From contig NZ_JNWK01000032.1 in NCBI RefSeq assembly GCF_000716445.1, positions 19,669 through 83,668 on the forward strand: a stretch of 64,000 nt of DNA, written 5' to 3'. Shown piece after piece: positions 40,385 through 49,586 of the stretch. The DNA is from Streptomyces wedmorensis (GTDB lineage Bacteria > Actinomycetota > Actinomycetes > Streptomycetales > Streptomycetaceae). A program made the translations under genes and the position numbers. Positions within the stretch are counted from its first letter, which is position 1; every line of letters begins with the position of its first letter. Below the pieces are notes generated by a model. The model made no database searches. It was given only the letters and a program-made list of their open reading frames with translations, and had not been told where the DNA came from.

Positions 40385-40412
40385 ACTCTAGCGGATTCCT
40401 GGGCCAGTACAA
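40385..40412 (-). promoter_or_regulatory. Promoter of the Gly-Cys-Val3 tRNA cluster
   Basis: On the minus strand TTGTAC (40412-40407) and TAGAGT (40390-40385) are 16 bp apart. Initiation near 40378 gives a ~36-nt leader before tRNA-Gly. Confidence 0.6.
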
Positions 40413-40574
40413 AAACGCGTTTCCGCAGCGTGCTGACCTGCGGGGCGACCGGCCCGGCCGGCCGGGCACCCCGGAGGGTTCCCGTGGCGTTCACTCGCCG
40501 TGTTCCCGGAGTGGCGCGGAGCCCCCGCGGAGCGCGACCCGGTGCCGGGCCGTCGGCGGACCTAGACTCGATGC

Positions 40575-41642
40575 GTGCACGACCTTGCTCCTCTGGCCCG
40601 CTTCGGCGGCCTCGTCGCGACCGATCTCCGGGACGTCACCCACGACCCCGAGGCCCTGGACTCCGCCGGCTTCTGGGCCGTCTGCGCGGACTTCGAAGGG
40701 CGCCTCACCTGCGCCCGCTTCGGAGACGTGCGGCGCGAACAGGTGCCCGCGCCGGTCCCGGGCGCCTGGCGCGGTCCCGCAGCCGGTGACTGGAAGTCCT
40801 CGCTCGACCGCGCCGCGTACATCGCGGGCGTCCGCCGGGTGCGCGAGCACATCGCGCGCGGCGAGGTCTACCAGGCGAACCTCTGCCGCGTCCTGACCGC
40901 TCCGCTGCCGGACCCGGCCGCCGCGGACGTGGACGCCCTCACGGCGCTGCTCGCCCGGGGCAACCCCGCGCCCTACGCCGGAACGATCCGGCTGCCCGCC
41001 CACGGCGTGGAGATCGCGACCGCGTCCCCCGAGCTCTACCTCCGCCAGGAGGGGGCCCTGATCTCCTCCGGACCCATCAAGGGAACCGGACGGACCGCCG
41101 CCGACCTGCTCCCCAAGGACCACGCCGAGAACGTCATGATCGTCGACCTGGTCCGCAACGACCTGGGGCGCGTCAGCGAGACCGGCTCCGTCGCCGTCCC
41201 CGCGCTCTGCGCGCTGGAGGAGCACCCCGGCCTCGTCCACCTCGTCTCCACCGTCACCGGCATCCTGCGCGAGGACGCCGGCTGGCCCGAACTGCTCGAC
41301 GCGACCTTCCCGCCCGGCTCCGTCACCGGGGCGCCCAAGTCCAGCGCCCTGCGGATCATCGAGGCGCTGGAGACCGCGCCCCGGGGCCCGTACTGCGGAG
41401 GCCTCGGCTGGGTCGACGCCGACGCGGGCACCGCGCAGCTGGCCGTCGGCATACGCACCTTCTGGATCGACCGCCCCGAGGGCGTGCTCCGCTTCGGCAC
41501 CGGCGCCGGGATCACCTGGGGGTCCGACCCGGAGCGCGAGTGGGAGGAGACCGAGCTGAAGGCGGCCCGGCTGGTCGCGATAGCGTCGGGCGCCTACGAG
41601 GCGGACGCCCGTGAGGCGAGTGGAAAGGTCGTTTCTCGATGA
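40575..41642 (+). CDS. pabB: Chorismate-binding protein, aminodeoxychorismate synthase component I
   Basis: A 355-residue enzyme of the anthranilate/ADC synthase component I family. Conserved blocks are SRAAYIAGVRRVREHIARGEVYQANLCR-like, ISSGPIKGTGRTAADL, HAENVMIVDLVRNDLGRV, FPPGSVTGAPKSSAL and GAGITWGSDPEREWEET. The first half of the usual N-terminal domain is shortened. The direct overlap (ATGA) with the lyase PabC points to p-aminobenzoate rather than tryptophan or siderophore synthesis. GTG 40575 lies 7 nt after TAGACT with no Shine-Dalgarno. No glutamine amidotransferase (PabA) is adjacent. Confidence 0.85.
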   Translation: MHDLAPLARFGGLVATDLRDVTHDPEALDSAGFWAVCADFEGRLTCARFGDVRREQVPAPVPGAWRGPAAGDWKSSLDRAAYIAGVRRVREHIARGEVYQANLCRVLTAPLPDPAAADVDALTALLARGNPAPYAGTIRLPAHGVEIATASPELYLRQEGALISSGPIKGTGRTAADLLPKDHAENVMIVDLVRNDLGRVSETGSVAVPALCALEEHPGLVHLVSTVTGILREDAGWPELLDATFPPGSVTGAPKSSALRIIEALETAPRGPYCGGLGWVDADAGTAQLAVGIRTFWIDRPEGVLRFGTGAGITWGSDPEREWEETELKAARLVAIASGAYEADAREASGKVVSR

Positions 41643-42469
41643 AACTGTGGGTCAACGGCGGGCTGCACGACGAGGAGGACGCCCGGGTCTCCGTACTGGA
41701 CCACGGGCTGACCGTCGGCGACGGCATCTTCGAGACGGTCAAGACCGAGCGTGGCGAAACGTTTGCTCTCACCCTCCACCTGGAGCGCCTCGGCCGCTCC
41801 GCCCGTGGTCTCGGCCTGCCCGACCCGGACCTCGACGAGGTCCGCCACGCCGTCGCGGCCGTCATCGACGCCAACCCGATGGAACTCGGCCGGCTCCGCA
41901 TCACGTACACCGGCGGGGTCTCCCCGCTCGGTTCGGAGCGCGGCGACTCCGGCGCCGGCCTCGTCGTGGCCCTCGGGGAGACGAGCCGCCGCGCCGACTC
42001 CACCGCGGTGATCACGGTGCCGTGGACGCGCAACGAGCGCGGCGCCCTGACCGGGCTCAAGACCACCTCGTACGCCGAGAACGTCGTCGCCCTCGCCAGG
42101 GCGCGCGAGCAGGACGCCACCGAGGCGCTCTTCGCCAACACCGTGGGGCGGCTGTGCGAGGGCACCGGCTCCAACGTCTTCGTCGTGGTCGACGGCCGGA
42201 TCCTCACCCCGCCCGTCTCCTCCGGCTGCCTCGCGGGCATCACCCGCGCCCTCGCCGTGGAGTGGACCGGCGCGGAGGAGGCCGATCTGCCGCTGGACGT
42301 CCTGGAGAGCGCCGAGGAGATCTTCCTGACCTCGACCCTGCGCGACGTCCAGGGCGTGCACCGGGTCGACGGGCGGGAACTGACGCCCGCGCCCGGTCCG
42401 GTCACCGCCAAGGCGATGCGGATCTTCGACGAGCGCGCCGCACGGGACCGGGACCCGCGCCTCGCGTAG
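41639..42469 (+). CDS. pabC: 4-amino-4-deoxychorismate lyase (class IV aminotransferase fold)
   Basis: A 276-residue PLP enzyme of fold type IV. VSVLDHGLTVGDGIFETVKTE is the typical N-terminal block, LKTTSYAENVVALARA carries the PLP lysine, and EGTGSNVFVVVDGRILTPP and LTSTLRDVQGV follow. It releases pyruvate from aminodeoxychorismate to give p-aminobenzoate for folate. A branched-chain or D-amino-acid aminotransferase is the alternative on fold alone, but the ATGA overlap with pabB supports the lyase. Confidence 0.88.
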   Translation: MKLWVNGGLHDEEDARVSVLDHGLTVGDGIFETVKTERGETFALTLHLERLGRSARGLGLPDPDLDEVRHAVAAVIDANPMELGRLRITYTGGVSPLGSERGDSGAGLVVALGETSRRADSTAVITVPWTRNERGALTGLKTTSYAENVVALARAREQDATEALFANTVGRLCEGTGSNVFVVVDGRILTPPVSSGCLAGITRALAVEWTGAEEADLPLDVLESAEEIFLTSTLRDVQGVHRVDGRELTPAPGPVTAKAMRIFDERAARDRDPRLA

Positions 42470-42547
42470 GCCCGGCGGCGCGGGCGTCGCCGAACGCCCG
42501 CGCAAAACCGGATGACGGACGGCTCCGGGGTGGGTAGAACTCCTCTG

Positions 42548-43387
42548 ATGACCACCACCCTGCGGCCGGCCGAGCCGCTTCAGCAGACGCCCGACGGCGG
42601 CCGTTCCCGGGTCTACGACGTGTGCGTGAACAGCCGCCGCGTCGGCGCCGTCCGGCTTTCGACCGACCCCCGCTTCGGGGCCGCGTCGGGCGTGATCGAC
42701 GAGCTCCGGGTCGACGAACCGGACCGGCGGCGCGGGCGGGGCACGGTCGCCGCGCTCGCCTCCGAGGAGGTGCTGCGGGGCTGGGGCTGCGTCGAGGTGC
42801 AGATATCGGTGCCCGCCGACGCCGAGGCGGCGCTGCGGATGGCCCGCTCGCTCGGCTACACCGAGCGCAGCCGCAACATGGTCAAGGAACTGGCCGCCGA
42901 GCCGCCGGCGCTGCCGGAGGGCGTCGAGGTCCGGCCGATGACCGAAGCCGAGTACGGGGAGTGGGAGGCGCGGGCCAAGGCGGGCTTCGCGCAGAACTGG
43001 ATCGACCGGGGCGTCCCCGAGGAGCAGGCCCGCACCAAGGCCGAGGACAGCCACCGCCGCTACCTCCCCGAAGGCCTGGCCACCCCCGGCGTCGCGATCC
43101 ACGTCGTCGTCCGGGACGGTCTGCCCGCCGGCTTCCTGTGGACCGGCCGGATCGAGCTCGAACCGGGTTCGTGGGCGGCCTTCGTGTACGACATCGAGGT
43201 CGACGAGGCCCAGCGCGGCCGTGGTTACGGCCGGGCGCTGATGCTGCTCGCCGAGCGGATCGCACGGGAGACCGGCGACACCCGGCTCGGGCTGCACGTC
43301 TTCGCCGGCAACACCCCGGCGATCCGGCTCTACGAGTCCCTGGGCTTCCGCACGACCCTCGTCAACAGCGCCAAGGAGCTGCGCTAG
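42548..43387 (+). CDS. Double-GNAT acetyltransferase
   Basis: A 279-residue protein with two GNAT-like halves. The N-terminal half has VDEPDRRRGRGTVAALASEEV and ARSLGYTERSRNM. The C-terminal half has the fuller motif VDEAQRGRGYGRALMLLAERIA, then NTPAIRLYESLGFRTT. Duplicated GNATs (mycothiol synthase, for example) occur in actinobacteria, but MshD-specific residues were not recognised. ATG 42548 was chosen over 42512; a TAGAAC hexamer ends eight bases before it, suggesting a leaderless transcript. Confidence 0.82.
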   Translation: MTTTLRPAEPLQQTPDGGRSRVYDVCVNSRRVGAVRLSTDPRFGAASGVIDELRVDEPDRRRGRGTVAALASEEVLRGWGCVEVQISVPADAEAALRMARSLGYTERSRNMVKELAAEPPALPEGVEVRPMTEAEYGEWEARAKAGFAQNWIDRGVPEEQARTKAEDSHRRYLPEGLATPGVAIHVVVRDGLPAGFLWTGRIELEPGSWAAFVYDIEVDEAQRGRGYGRALMLLAERIARETGDTRLGLHVFAGNTPAIRLYESLGFRTTLVNSAKELR

Positions 43388-43497
43388 GGCCCGTCCGGCC
43401 CCGGGTGCCAGGTCGTGTCCGTAAAGCAGCGCCGTCTGCTCGGAGAGCCAGGGGGCTTTCCGGACAGGGCCCAGGGGCCCCGCCCGGCCCCGGGTGC

Positions 43498-44013
43498 TCA
43501 GCCGTTCAGGAGGCGGTCGGCGATCTCCGCGATCCGCTGTCGCAGGCCCTCCTGGCTCTTGCCGCCGTCCAGGCGCTCGCCGCCGATGACGTAGGTCGGC
43601 GTGCCCGTGACCTTGATCGCCTTGCCTTCGGCCTCGTCCGCGTCCACCGTCAGCAGGTGCCGGCCGTCGATCAGCGCGGTGTCGAACTCCTCGGAGTCCA
43701 GACCGAGTTCGGCGGCGACCTCCAGGAGGACCGGCTCGCCCCGGTCGCCCAGCTCGGCGGTCCTGGCGAGCAGCGCCTCCGCGTACGGCCAGCCCTTGCC
43801 CTGCTCGAAGGCCTCCTCAGCGGCCTGCGCGGCGGCGTACGCGTGCTTGTGCTTCTCCAGCGGGAAGTGGCGCAGCTGTACGTCGAGCCGGTCGCCGTAC
43901 TGCTCGCGCAGCGCGCGGACGTCGTCGAGGGCGGTGAAGCAGTCGGGGCACTGGAGGTCGAACCACGCCTCGAGGACGAGGGGGGAGGCGGATGCGGTGG
44001 TGGAGTCGCTCAT
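43498..44013 (-). CDS. DsbA-family thioredoxin-fold protein
   Basis: A 171-residue cytoplasmic protein (no signal peptide). The active-site WFDLQCPDCFTAL has a CPDC redox pair near residue 20, and the cis-proline segment is VTGTPTYVIGGERLDGG near the C-terminus. An all-helical insertion lies between, as in DsbA/FrnE. It probably catalyses a thiol-disulfide exchange, perhaps with mycothiol systems. ATG 44013 directly precedes the first beta strand. Confidence 0.85.
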   Translation of the reverse strand: MSDSTTASASPLVLEAWFDLQCPDCFTALDDVRALREQYGDRLDVQLRHFPLEKHKHAYAAAQAAEEAFEQGKGWPYAEALLARTAELGDRGEPVLLEVAAELGLDSEEFDTALIDGRHLLTVDADEAEGKAIKVTGTPTYVIGGERLDGGKSQEGLRQRIAEIADRLLNG

Positions 44014-44208
44014 GACAGCAGTCTCCCTCACCGGGCCCCGGGGCCGTCCCGCCGGTCGGCCCCGCCTGACCCGGCGGAGCACTCCCTGAGGAGGAGATCC
44101 GGCCGGGGTGACCCGGAGATCTCCCTGAGACAGGGCCCGGGACATGGCCGCGGACGGTTCCGCCGGTGCAGGATGGAAGGGACGTATCACCCGGACCTGG
44201 AGGACCGC

Positions 44209-44625
44209 ATGCTCGCCGAGACCATTTGCTCCGCGGTGTCCGTGGCGGGCCTGGGCATCGCCGCGATCGCGGCCTACCGGAAGCGCTTCCTGTCCGCGAC
44301 GCGGATCGCGGCCTACGCCCTGGTGCCGCTCGGCCTGGTGATGACGGGCGCCGTCCAGTGGATCGTGGACACGGCCTTCAGCCCGGTGGCCTGGGCGGGA
44401 TTCGGCGTGCTCGGCCTCGCCCTCCTGCTCTTCATGTCGACCCGGGCCGTGGAGCGCCGCCGCGGCGGCCGCCGGCAGACCGGCGGGGGAGTGGAGCCGA
44501 AGGCCGTCGCCCCGGCCGCGTCGGCACCCTCGCGCGGGGTGACCGCGGCGCAGCCGCGGGCCGGACAGACGCCCGGCGACGACTTCAGCGACATCGAGGC
44601 GATTCTGAAGAAGCACGGAATCTGA
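44209..44625 (+). CDS. Membrane protein with conserved DDFSDIEAILKKHGI tail
   Basis: A 138-residue protein with three hydrophobic helices in the first ~85 residues (ICSAVSVAGLGIAAIAAY, AAYALVPLGLVMTGAVQWIV, WAGFGVLGLALLLFM), a basic loop, an Ala/Pro linker and a polar amphipathic C-terminal helix. ATG 44209 was chosen because GGAGG lies six bases upstream; ATG 44173 in frame is the alternative. Function unknown. Confidence 0.7.
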   Translation: MLAETICSAVSVAGLGIAAIAAYRKRFLSATRIAAYALVPLGLVMTGAVQWIVDTAFSPVAWAGFGVLGLALLLFMSTRAVERRRGGRRQTGGGVEPKAVAPAASAPSRGVTAAQPRAGQTPGDDFSDIEAILKKHGI

Positions 44626-44736
44626 TCACTTCTGGCGCTTCCCGTTCCCGTGATCCACGGGATGGGATGAACGGCCCCTGCCGTGGGGCGTGTTGCGGGA
44701 TTTCACGGGCGCGCTGTGCGCCATCATCCCCCCGAG

Positions 44737-44901
44737 ATGCTGGATACCTCGCGGGAACCCCTCCCCGCCTCCCCCGAAGCCCCCGCTGACGAGCCGCGCG
44801 GCTGCCTGTTCGCGCTCTCCCAGCCGCCCTTGATGATCTTCCTCGGGGTGATCGGCTGTCTGCTGCTGATGGCGGCCCTGCACGATCTCTTCGTGCTGTG
44901 A
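44737..44901 (+). CDS. Small single-span membrane protein
   Basis: A 54-residue protein with an acidic Pro/Glu-rich N-terminus and one TM helix (PLMIFLGVIGCLLLMAALHDLF) at the C-terminus. No Shine-Dalgarno is evident before ATG 44737. The coding claim rests on codon bias and a clear TM helix. Confidence 0.55.
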   Translation: MLDTSREPLPASPEAPADEPRGCLFALSQPPLMIFLGVIGCLLLMAALHDLFVL

Positions 44902-44923
44902 TCCTCCGCGCCGGCCGGGGCGG

Positions 44924-45481
44924 TCAGCCCGCGGCTTCCTTGCGGCGAGCCCGGTACGCGGCCACGTGCAGCCGGTTCCCGCAGGTACGGCTGTCGCAGT
45001 AGCGGCGCGACCGGTTGCGGGAGAGGTCGACGAAGGCCCGGCCGCAGTCCGGCGCCTCGCAGCGCCGCAGCCGTTCCTGCTCGCCGCCCACGACGATGAA
45101 CGCGAGCGCCATGCCGCAGTCGGCCGCCAGGTGGTCCGCGACGGAGGCACCCGGCGCGAAGTAGTGGACGTGCCAGTCGTAGCCGTCGTGGTCGGTGAGC
45201 TGGGGGGTGGTGCCCGCCGCCGCCACCAGCTGGTTGATCAGCGGGGCCGCGATCCGGGCCTCGGGGGCGGAGAAGACCGCCGCGAACTTCTCGCGCACCT
45301 CCCGCACGGCCCGCAGGTCGTCGGCGCCGAGGTCGCCCACGTCGCTGATCTTGTGCGCCCGCACGAAGGCGTGCAGTCCCGGGAGGTCCGCGAGTTCGTC
45401 GGCGCGGTCGCCCTGGGCGGCGGTGTTCATCAGATCGACGACGGTGTCGAGGGCGATCCGGGTGTCGTGGGGGATCAGCAC
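44924..45481 (-). CDS. CGNR zinc-finger transcriptional regulator
   Basis: A 185-residue protein of the ABATE/CGNR family. The N-terminal ~125 residues form the putative stress-sensing ABATE domain. The C-terminal zinc finger shows CEAPDCGRAFVDLSRNRSR then YCDSRTCGNRLHVAAYRAR, which includes the name-giving CGNR and a likely DNA-binding basic segment. The regulated genes are unknown, and the gene may autoregulate. Confidence 0.88.
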   Translation of the reverse strand: MLIPHDTRIALDTVVDLMNTAAQGDRADELADLPGLHAFVRAHKISDVGDLGADDLRAVREVREKFAAVFSAPEARIAAPLINQLVAAAGTTPQLTDHDGYDWHVHYFAPGASVADHLAADCGMALAFIVVGGEQERLRRCEAPDCGRAFVDLSRNRSRRYCDSRTCGNRLHVAAYRARRKEAAG

Positions 45482-45558
45482 GATTCGCTCCCTGGCCGGC
45501 CGCGGGCGGGCGCCCGCGGAATGGCGCTGACTTTAGCGCGCCCCGGAAAAGGACAACG

Positions 45559-45657
45559 GCGCCCGCCACCGTGCCGGCTGCACGGTGGGAGCGCCGGATG
45601 TCGTGCCTGTGTGACTGTCCGCGCGGCGCCGTCGCCCCGAGTCGGACGGCGCCGTGC
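45559..45657 (-). terminator. Two hairpins downstream of ssgB
   Basis: GCGCGGCGCCGTC (45621-45633) pairs with GACGGCGCCGTGC (45645-45657, one bulge), and CCACCGTGC (45566-45574) with GCACGGTGG (45580-45588). Both lie between ssgB and the CGNR gene, transcribed in the same direction. Confidence 0.6.
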
Positions 45658-45672
45658 GGCTGTCGGCCTGGC

Positions 45673-46086
45673 TCAGCTGTCGGCCAGGATGTGGGAGAGC
45701 TCGGTATCGAGGTCGAAGTGTCGGTGCTCGGTGCCCGGTGGCACGGCGGCGTCGGTCCGCTTGAGGAACGACTCCAGGGCCCGCGCCGGGGCCTCGAGCA
45801 GGGCTTCTCCCTCGGGTGAGCTCAGCGCGATGCAGACGACTCCCTGGCCGTGACTACGGGATGGCCAGACGCGGACGTCGCCTGTGCCGGTGGGCCGGTG
45901 CAGCCCCTCGGCGAGAAGGTCGCGGGCGAAGACCCACTCGACCGTCTCCTCGGCTCCGGTGTGGAAGGTGGCGTGCACGGCATAGGGATCGGCCGTGTCA
46001 TACCGCAGGCCCGCGGGTACAGGCAGTGAGGACTCGCTCGACACAACGAGGCGCAGGTGCAGCTCGCAGCTGACCGTGGTGTTCAT
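45673..46086 (-). CDS. ssgB: Sporulation and cell division protein SsgB
   Basis: A 137-residue SsgA-like protein whose sequence is recognisably SsgB: it begins MNTTVSCELHLRLVVSSESS and contains TFHTGAEETVEWVFARDLL and HGQGVVCIALSSPEGEALLEAP. SsgB recruits FtsZ to future septum sites in aerial hyphae and is confined to morphologically complex actinomycetes, so it marks the host as a sporulating streptomycete relative. ATG 46086 is the conserved start. In S. coelicolor the gene is known to be controlled by the stress sigma factor SigH; I could not identify that promoter with confidence here. Confidence 0.95.
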   Translation of the reverse strand: MNTTVSCELHLRLVVSSESSLPVPAGLRYDTADPYAVHATFHTGAEETVEWVFARDLLAEGLHRPTGTGDVRVWPSRSHGQGVVCIALSSPEGEALLEAPARALESFLKRTDAAVPPGTEHRHFDLDTELSHILADS

Positions 46087-46276
46087 AAGCGCCAGGGCCT
46101 TTCGCTCAGTGTGCGCTCGGGGATTCGCACGTCGGCGAAATCGACATGCCACCTCCGGTGCCGTTGTAAACCCCTCTGTCGGTTTTGTGGTCGTTCAGGT
46201 AGCTCGTACGGGCGCATGTAACTTTGGGTAATACCGCCATTCCGGTGGGGGCCGCCGGTCCGGTAGGTTGGAGTGC

Positions 46277-46699
46277 ATGAATGCGGAGAGTGACGAGCGC
46301 GCCGGGGAGTCCGCAGACGGCCAGGAAGCCGAACTGGGATCCCGCGCACCGGAGTTCATCAAGTCGCGCCGAGGCCTGCATCTGAGCTGGCAGGTCGGCG
46401 TCTTCATCGTGGGACTCGCCGTGGTCGGCGCCGGAGTGGTGATGCTGCCGCTTCCCGGGCCCGGCTGGCTGGTCATCTTCGGCGGCATGGCGATCTGGGC
46501 GACCGAGTTCGTGTGGGCCCAGCTCGTGCTCCGCTGGACCAAGCGCAAGGTCACCGAGGCCGCCCAGCGCGCCCTCGACCCCAAGGTCCGCCGCAGGAAC
46601 ATCATCCTCACCACCGTCGGACTGGTGATCATCGCCGCCCTGCTCGGTGTCTACCTCTGGAAGTTCGGCTTCGTCATGCCGTGGAAGATCGACGAGTGA
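46277..46699 (+). CDS. TIGR02611-family membrane protein with PGPGW motif
   Basis: A 140-residue membrane protein. A first TM helix (VGVFIVGLAVVGAGVVMLP) runs into the family signature LPLPGPGWLVIFGGMAIWATEF. A basic loop (RWTKRKVTEAAQRALDPKVRRRN) and a third TM helix (IILTTVGLVIIAALLGVYLW) follow. Function unknown. ATG 46277 lies 7 nt after TAGGTT without a Shine-Dalgarno. It is divergent from ssgB with a 190-bp shared upstream region. Confidence 0.85.
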   Translation: MNAESDERAGESADGQEAELGSRAPEFIKSRRGLHLSWQVGVFIVGLAVVGAGVVMLPLPGPGWLVIFGGMAIWATEFVWAQLVLRWTKRKVTEAAQRALDPKVRRRNIILTTVGLVIIAALLGVYLWKFGFVMPWKIDE

Positions 46700-46754
46700 C
46701 CTCGGAAATGGTTCGGGAGCCCCGCTGACATGGGGTAATGTTTGGGGTGTGCCC

Positions 46755-46829
46755 GGGCGATTAGCTCAGCGGGAGAGCACTTCGTTCACACCGAAGGGGT
46801 CACTGGTTCGATCCCAGTATCGCCCACCA
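46755..46829 (+). tRNA. tRNA-Val(CAC), copy 1
   Basis: Acceptor GGGCGAT/ATCGCCC, anticodon stem CTTCG/CGAAG with loop TTCACAC (CAC), T-arm ACTGG-TTCGATC-CCAGT, discriminator A and encoded CCA (46827-46829). Confidence 0.95.
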
Positions 46830-46837
46830 CCCGGCAC

Positions 46838-46873
46838 GAAGGCCCGGAGACGGAACACCGTCTCCGGGCCTTC
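46838..46873 (+). terminator. tRNA-Val terminator
   Basis: Perfect 16-bp arms GAAGGCCCGGAGACGG / CCGTCTCCGGGCCTTC with loop AACA, nine bases after the tRNA. It also sits just beyond the convergent membrane-protein gene. Confidence 0.9.
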
Positions 46874-46881
46874 GTCGTTCC

Positions 46882-49542
46882 TCACCGCATCCGCGCCAGC
46901 CGCTCCCGCAGCCGCCGGGCGTCGCGCAGCCGCTGCTCGTACGTGGCCCCCACTCCGAGCAGCAGGAGCCCGGCGAGGGCCGGCGGCAGCCAGCGCGGCA
47001 GCGCGCCCACCGCCTGCACCACATACGGCGCCAGCTCGTGCAGCCCGACCAGGGCCAGCACCGCGCCGCCGAGCACGAGCAGGGCCTGGAGCCGGAACCG
47101 CGCGCCGAGCAGCGTCACCGCGAGCGCCGCGAGCCCCAGGGCCAGCGGGCGCGTCCACTCCGGGTCCGTCCACACCGCCACGAGGCTCGGCAGCAGCGTC
47201 GCCGCGAGACCCGGGCCGTACGCCGTCCACGACGAGGCCTCCGCGTCCCTGCGCCGCCGCAGGAACCCGACCACGAGTGCCGGGACGGTCACCGGCAGGG
47301 TGTACGCCTCCGGGGTCGTCACGTCCGAGACGGCCAGGCGCACCCAGGTGGCCAGCAGGAACAGCACCGCCGCCGTCCACGAGGCGAACCGCCGCCGCTC
47401 CGGCCGTACCGCCGTCGCCGCCGCGATCACTCCGCCGAGCGCAAGGGCGAGCGCCAGGAAAGCCGGCCGGGACGCGGCGATCCCCAGGGCGAGCAGCCCC
47501 ACGGAGCCGCCCGTGATCTCCACCGCCAGGGCCACCGGACGCGGCGCCCGGGAGCCCACCGCGGCCGTCGCGGCCGGGACGAGCAGCAGCGTGAGCGCCG
47601 TCCAGTGGTCCTCGAACCCGCCCGCGGCCGCGACCGCGATCACCAGCCCCGTCGCGGCGAGCACCGCCGCGACGGCGGAGACCACCCGGCGCGCGCCCGC
47701 ACCGAGCACCGCGACGCCCGTGAAGAGCCCGAGCAGCACCCCCAGGGCCGCGAACGTCGCCCCGCGCACGTCCAGCGCCAGTCCGACCGCGCTCACCGCG
47801 GACGCGAGCCCGCCGACGTACGCGGACCAGCCGATCGCGGCACGGGCGTCGACACCGGCCGTCGCCGGCCGGAGCGGGGACGGCGCCCAGGGCGCCCAAG
47901 GGGTCCCCGGCCCGGCAACCGGCGCCGCCGGGCCGCCGGTGGCGCTCGCCGACTCCGAACCGGTCGGCCCGGCCGCCTGGGCCGCGGGTGCGGCATGACC
48001 GGCCGCCTCCGCGGGGCGCAGGCCGCGCGTCAGGAGTCCGGGGCGGACGGCCGCCACCAGCGCGGCCGACGTGGTGAGGAGCTGCAGGGAGAGCGTCACC
48101 GGGTAGGACAGGTCCAGAGAGACCGGCAGCGCGGTGAGGAGTGCCCAGGCGAGGGCGACGGCCCCGCAGCGGGCCCACAGCCGGGGGACGGCCGCGAGGA
48201 CGGCGACGGCCACCAGGAGGACCAGGGCGGCGGTCGCCGGGTAGGACGTCAGCACCCGCTCGGCGTGCTCGCCCGACCAGACACCCGTCGTACGGCCCAC
48301 CGGCCCGAGCAGTCCGGTCACCACCGGCGGCAGCGCCCACACGACCCCGAGCGCCGCGACCCCGGCACCCGCACCCGCGAGGCCGAGCCGGACGCCGTGC
48401 GGCAGACGGCCGCCGGCTCGCACCGCGGAGCCCGACTCCGCGCCGTGCGGCCGCCCGCTCCCGGGCACGTCCACCGGCGCCGCCGTGCCCGCCGCGCCGC
48501 CGGACGTCGCGGTGGCCGTCGCACCCGTGCCCGGCGCAGCCCCCGTCTCCTCGCCCGCCGAGGTGCCGAGGCGCCAGACCGAGGCCAGGGCCAGCGCGCA
48601 CAGCACGTAACCCGGCACCGCCCAGTCGGCGGGAAGCGCCGATCGCAGCAGGCCGCCGACGGCCGCCAGGGCGGAGAGGCCCGCGACCGCCGAGGCCGCA
48701 GCCGCGAAGGCGGGCACACGCCAGGCCACGAACAGGGTGACCACCGCGCCCGCCAGGAGGAGAGCGGCGCCGCTCCACGGGGAGACGAGGGAGAGCCAGC
48801 CGCCCGTCAGCAGCGCCCAGCCGCCGAGGGCCGTCGCCGCCGCGCCCGCCGTGATCCGGACCGCCGCCGGCCGGGTCCACAGCGCCGCCGCCGCGTCCGC
48901 GGAGGCCGTGACGAGGGCCGCCCAGGCGACGGCCGTCGGGCCGCCGCCGGCCGCGAGCGCGCCCAGCGGCAGCGGCAGCTGGGCCGCGACCACCGCCACC
49001 GGCAGCGGGATCCGCAGCCGGGAGAGCGCCGAGCCGTACGCCGCCCACGCGCCCGCGAGGACACCGGCGGCCACCGCCGTGTACCCCAGGCCGTCCGTCC
49101 CCGGCAGAGCCACCCGGTGCAGCGCGTACGCGTCGAGCACCATCAGGACCAGCCCCAGCGCCGCCACCGACTCGGCCGTCGACACCAGCCCCCGGCGCAG
49201 CAGCGCCACCGGAGCCGCGAGCGTCGCCGACGTCACGACGAACAGCACCGCGGAACGGGCGCCGATCCCCATCGAGCCCCAGCTGACCAGGGTGAAGGCG
49301 ACCGCCGCGATCGTCAGCAGCGTCCCGCCCAGCGTCAGCAGCACGTTCTGCGCGCTCCGCGGCGTCGAGTCCGCCACCGGCGGGCGCGGGTACGGCTGTG
49401 GTGCCGCGGCGGAGACCGGCCGGTACAGCGCCTGGATCAGCCAGGCGCGCCTGGCCAGCAGCTGGGACCGGCGAGCGTCGAGTCGGGCCAGCTCGCGGTC
49501 GACGAGCACCAGCTCGTCCGCGGGCGGCAGGGAAGTGTCCAT
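46882..49542 (-). CDS. Large multi-spanning membrane protein (SCO7613-like family)
   Basis: An 886-residue protein. The N-terminal ~60 residues are cytosolic and Arg/Ala-rich (ELARLDARRSQLLARRAWL). More than 20 Ala/Leu/Val-rich hydrophobic segments follow with only short loops, except a Pro/Gly/Ala-rich hydrophilic stretch near residues 330-385. It ends in a basic tail (YEQRLRDARRLRERLARMR). Very long polytopic proteins of this type are common in streptomycetes and have no assigned function. No transporter signature or glycosyltransferase motif was recognised. It is divergent from the SRPBCC gene with a palindrome between. Confidence 0.75.
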   Translation of the reverse strand: MDTSLPPADELVLVDRELARLDARRSQLLARRAWLIQALYRPVSAAAPQPYPRPPVADSTPRSAQNVLLTLGGTLLTIAAVAFTLVSWGSMGIGARSAVLFVVTSATLAAPVALLRRGLVSTAESVAALGLVLMVLDAYALHRVALPGTDGLGYTAVAAGVLAGAWAAYGSALSRLRIPLPVAVVAAQLPLPLGALAAGGGPTAVAWAALVTASADAAAALWTRPAAVRITAGAAATALGGWALLTGGWLSLVSPWSGAALLLAGAVVTLFVAWRVPAFAAAASAVAGLSALAAVGGLLRSALPADWAVPGYVLCALALASVWRLGTSAGEETGAAPGTGATATATSGGAAGTAAPVDVPGSGRPHGAESGSAVRAGGRLPHGVRLGLAGAGAGVAALGVVWALPPVVTGLLGPVGRTTGVWSGEHAERVLTSYPATAALVLLVAVAVLAAVPRLWARCGAVALAWALLTALPVSLDLSYPVTLSLQLLTTSAALVAAVRPGLLTRGLRPAEAAGHAAPAAQAAGPTGSESASATGGPAAPVAGPGTPWAPWAPSPLRPATAGVDARAAIGWSAYVGGLASAVSAVGLALDVRGATFAALGVLLGLFTGVAVLGAGARRVVSAVAAVLAATGLVIAVAAAGGFEDHWTALTLLLVPAATAAVGSRAPRPVALAVEITGGSVGLLALGIAASRPAFLALALALGGVIAAATAVRPERRRFASWTAAVLFLLATWVRLAVSDVTTPEAYTLPVTVPALVVGFLRRRRDAEASSWTAYGPGLAATLLPSLVAVWTDPEWTRPLALGLAALAVTLLGARFRLQALLVLGGAVLALVGLHELAPYVVQAVGALPRWLPPALAGLLLLGVGATYEQRLRDARRLRERLARMR

Positions 49543-49586
49543 ACCGGGAGTGTGGCCCCGGCCACAGGCGGCGGGAATGCGTCCAC

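Noticed and set aside
43388..43497. Repeat/hairpin between the double-GNAT and DsbA-like genes
   Set aside because: A duplicated CCGGCCCCGGGTGC and an imperfect stem are visible, but they are short, GC-biased and probably just a weak terminator between converging genes.
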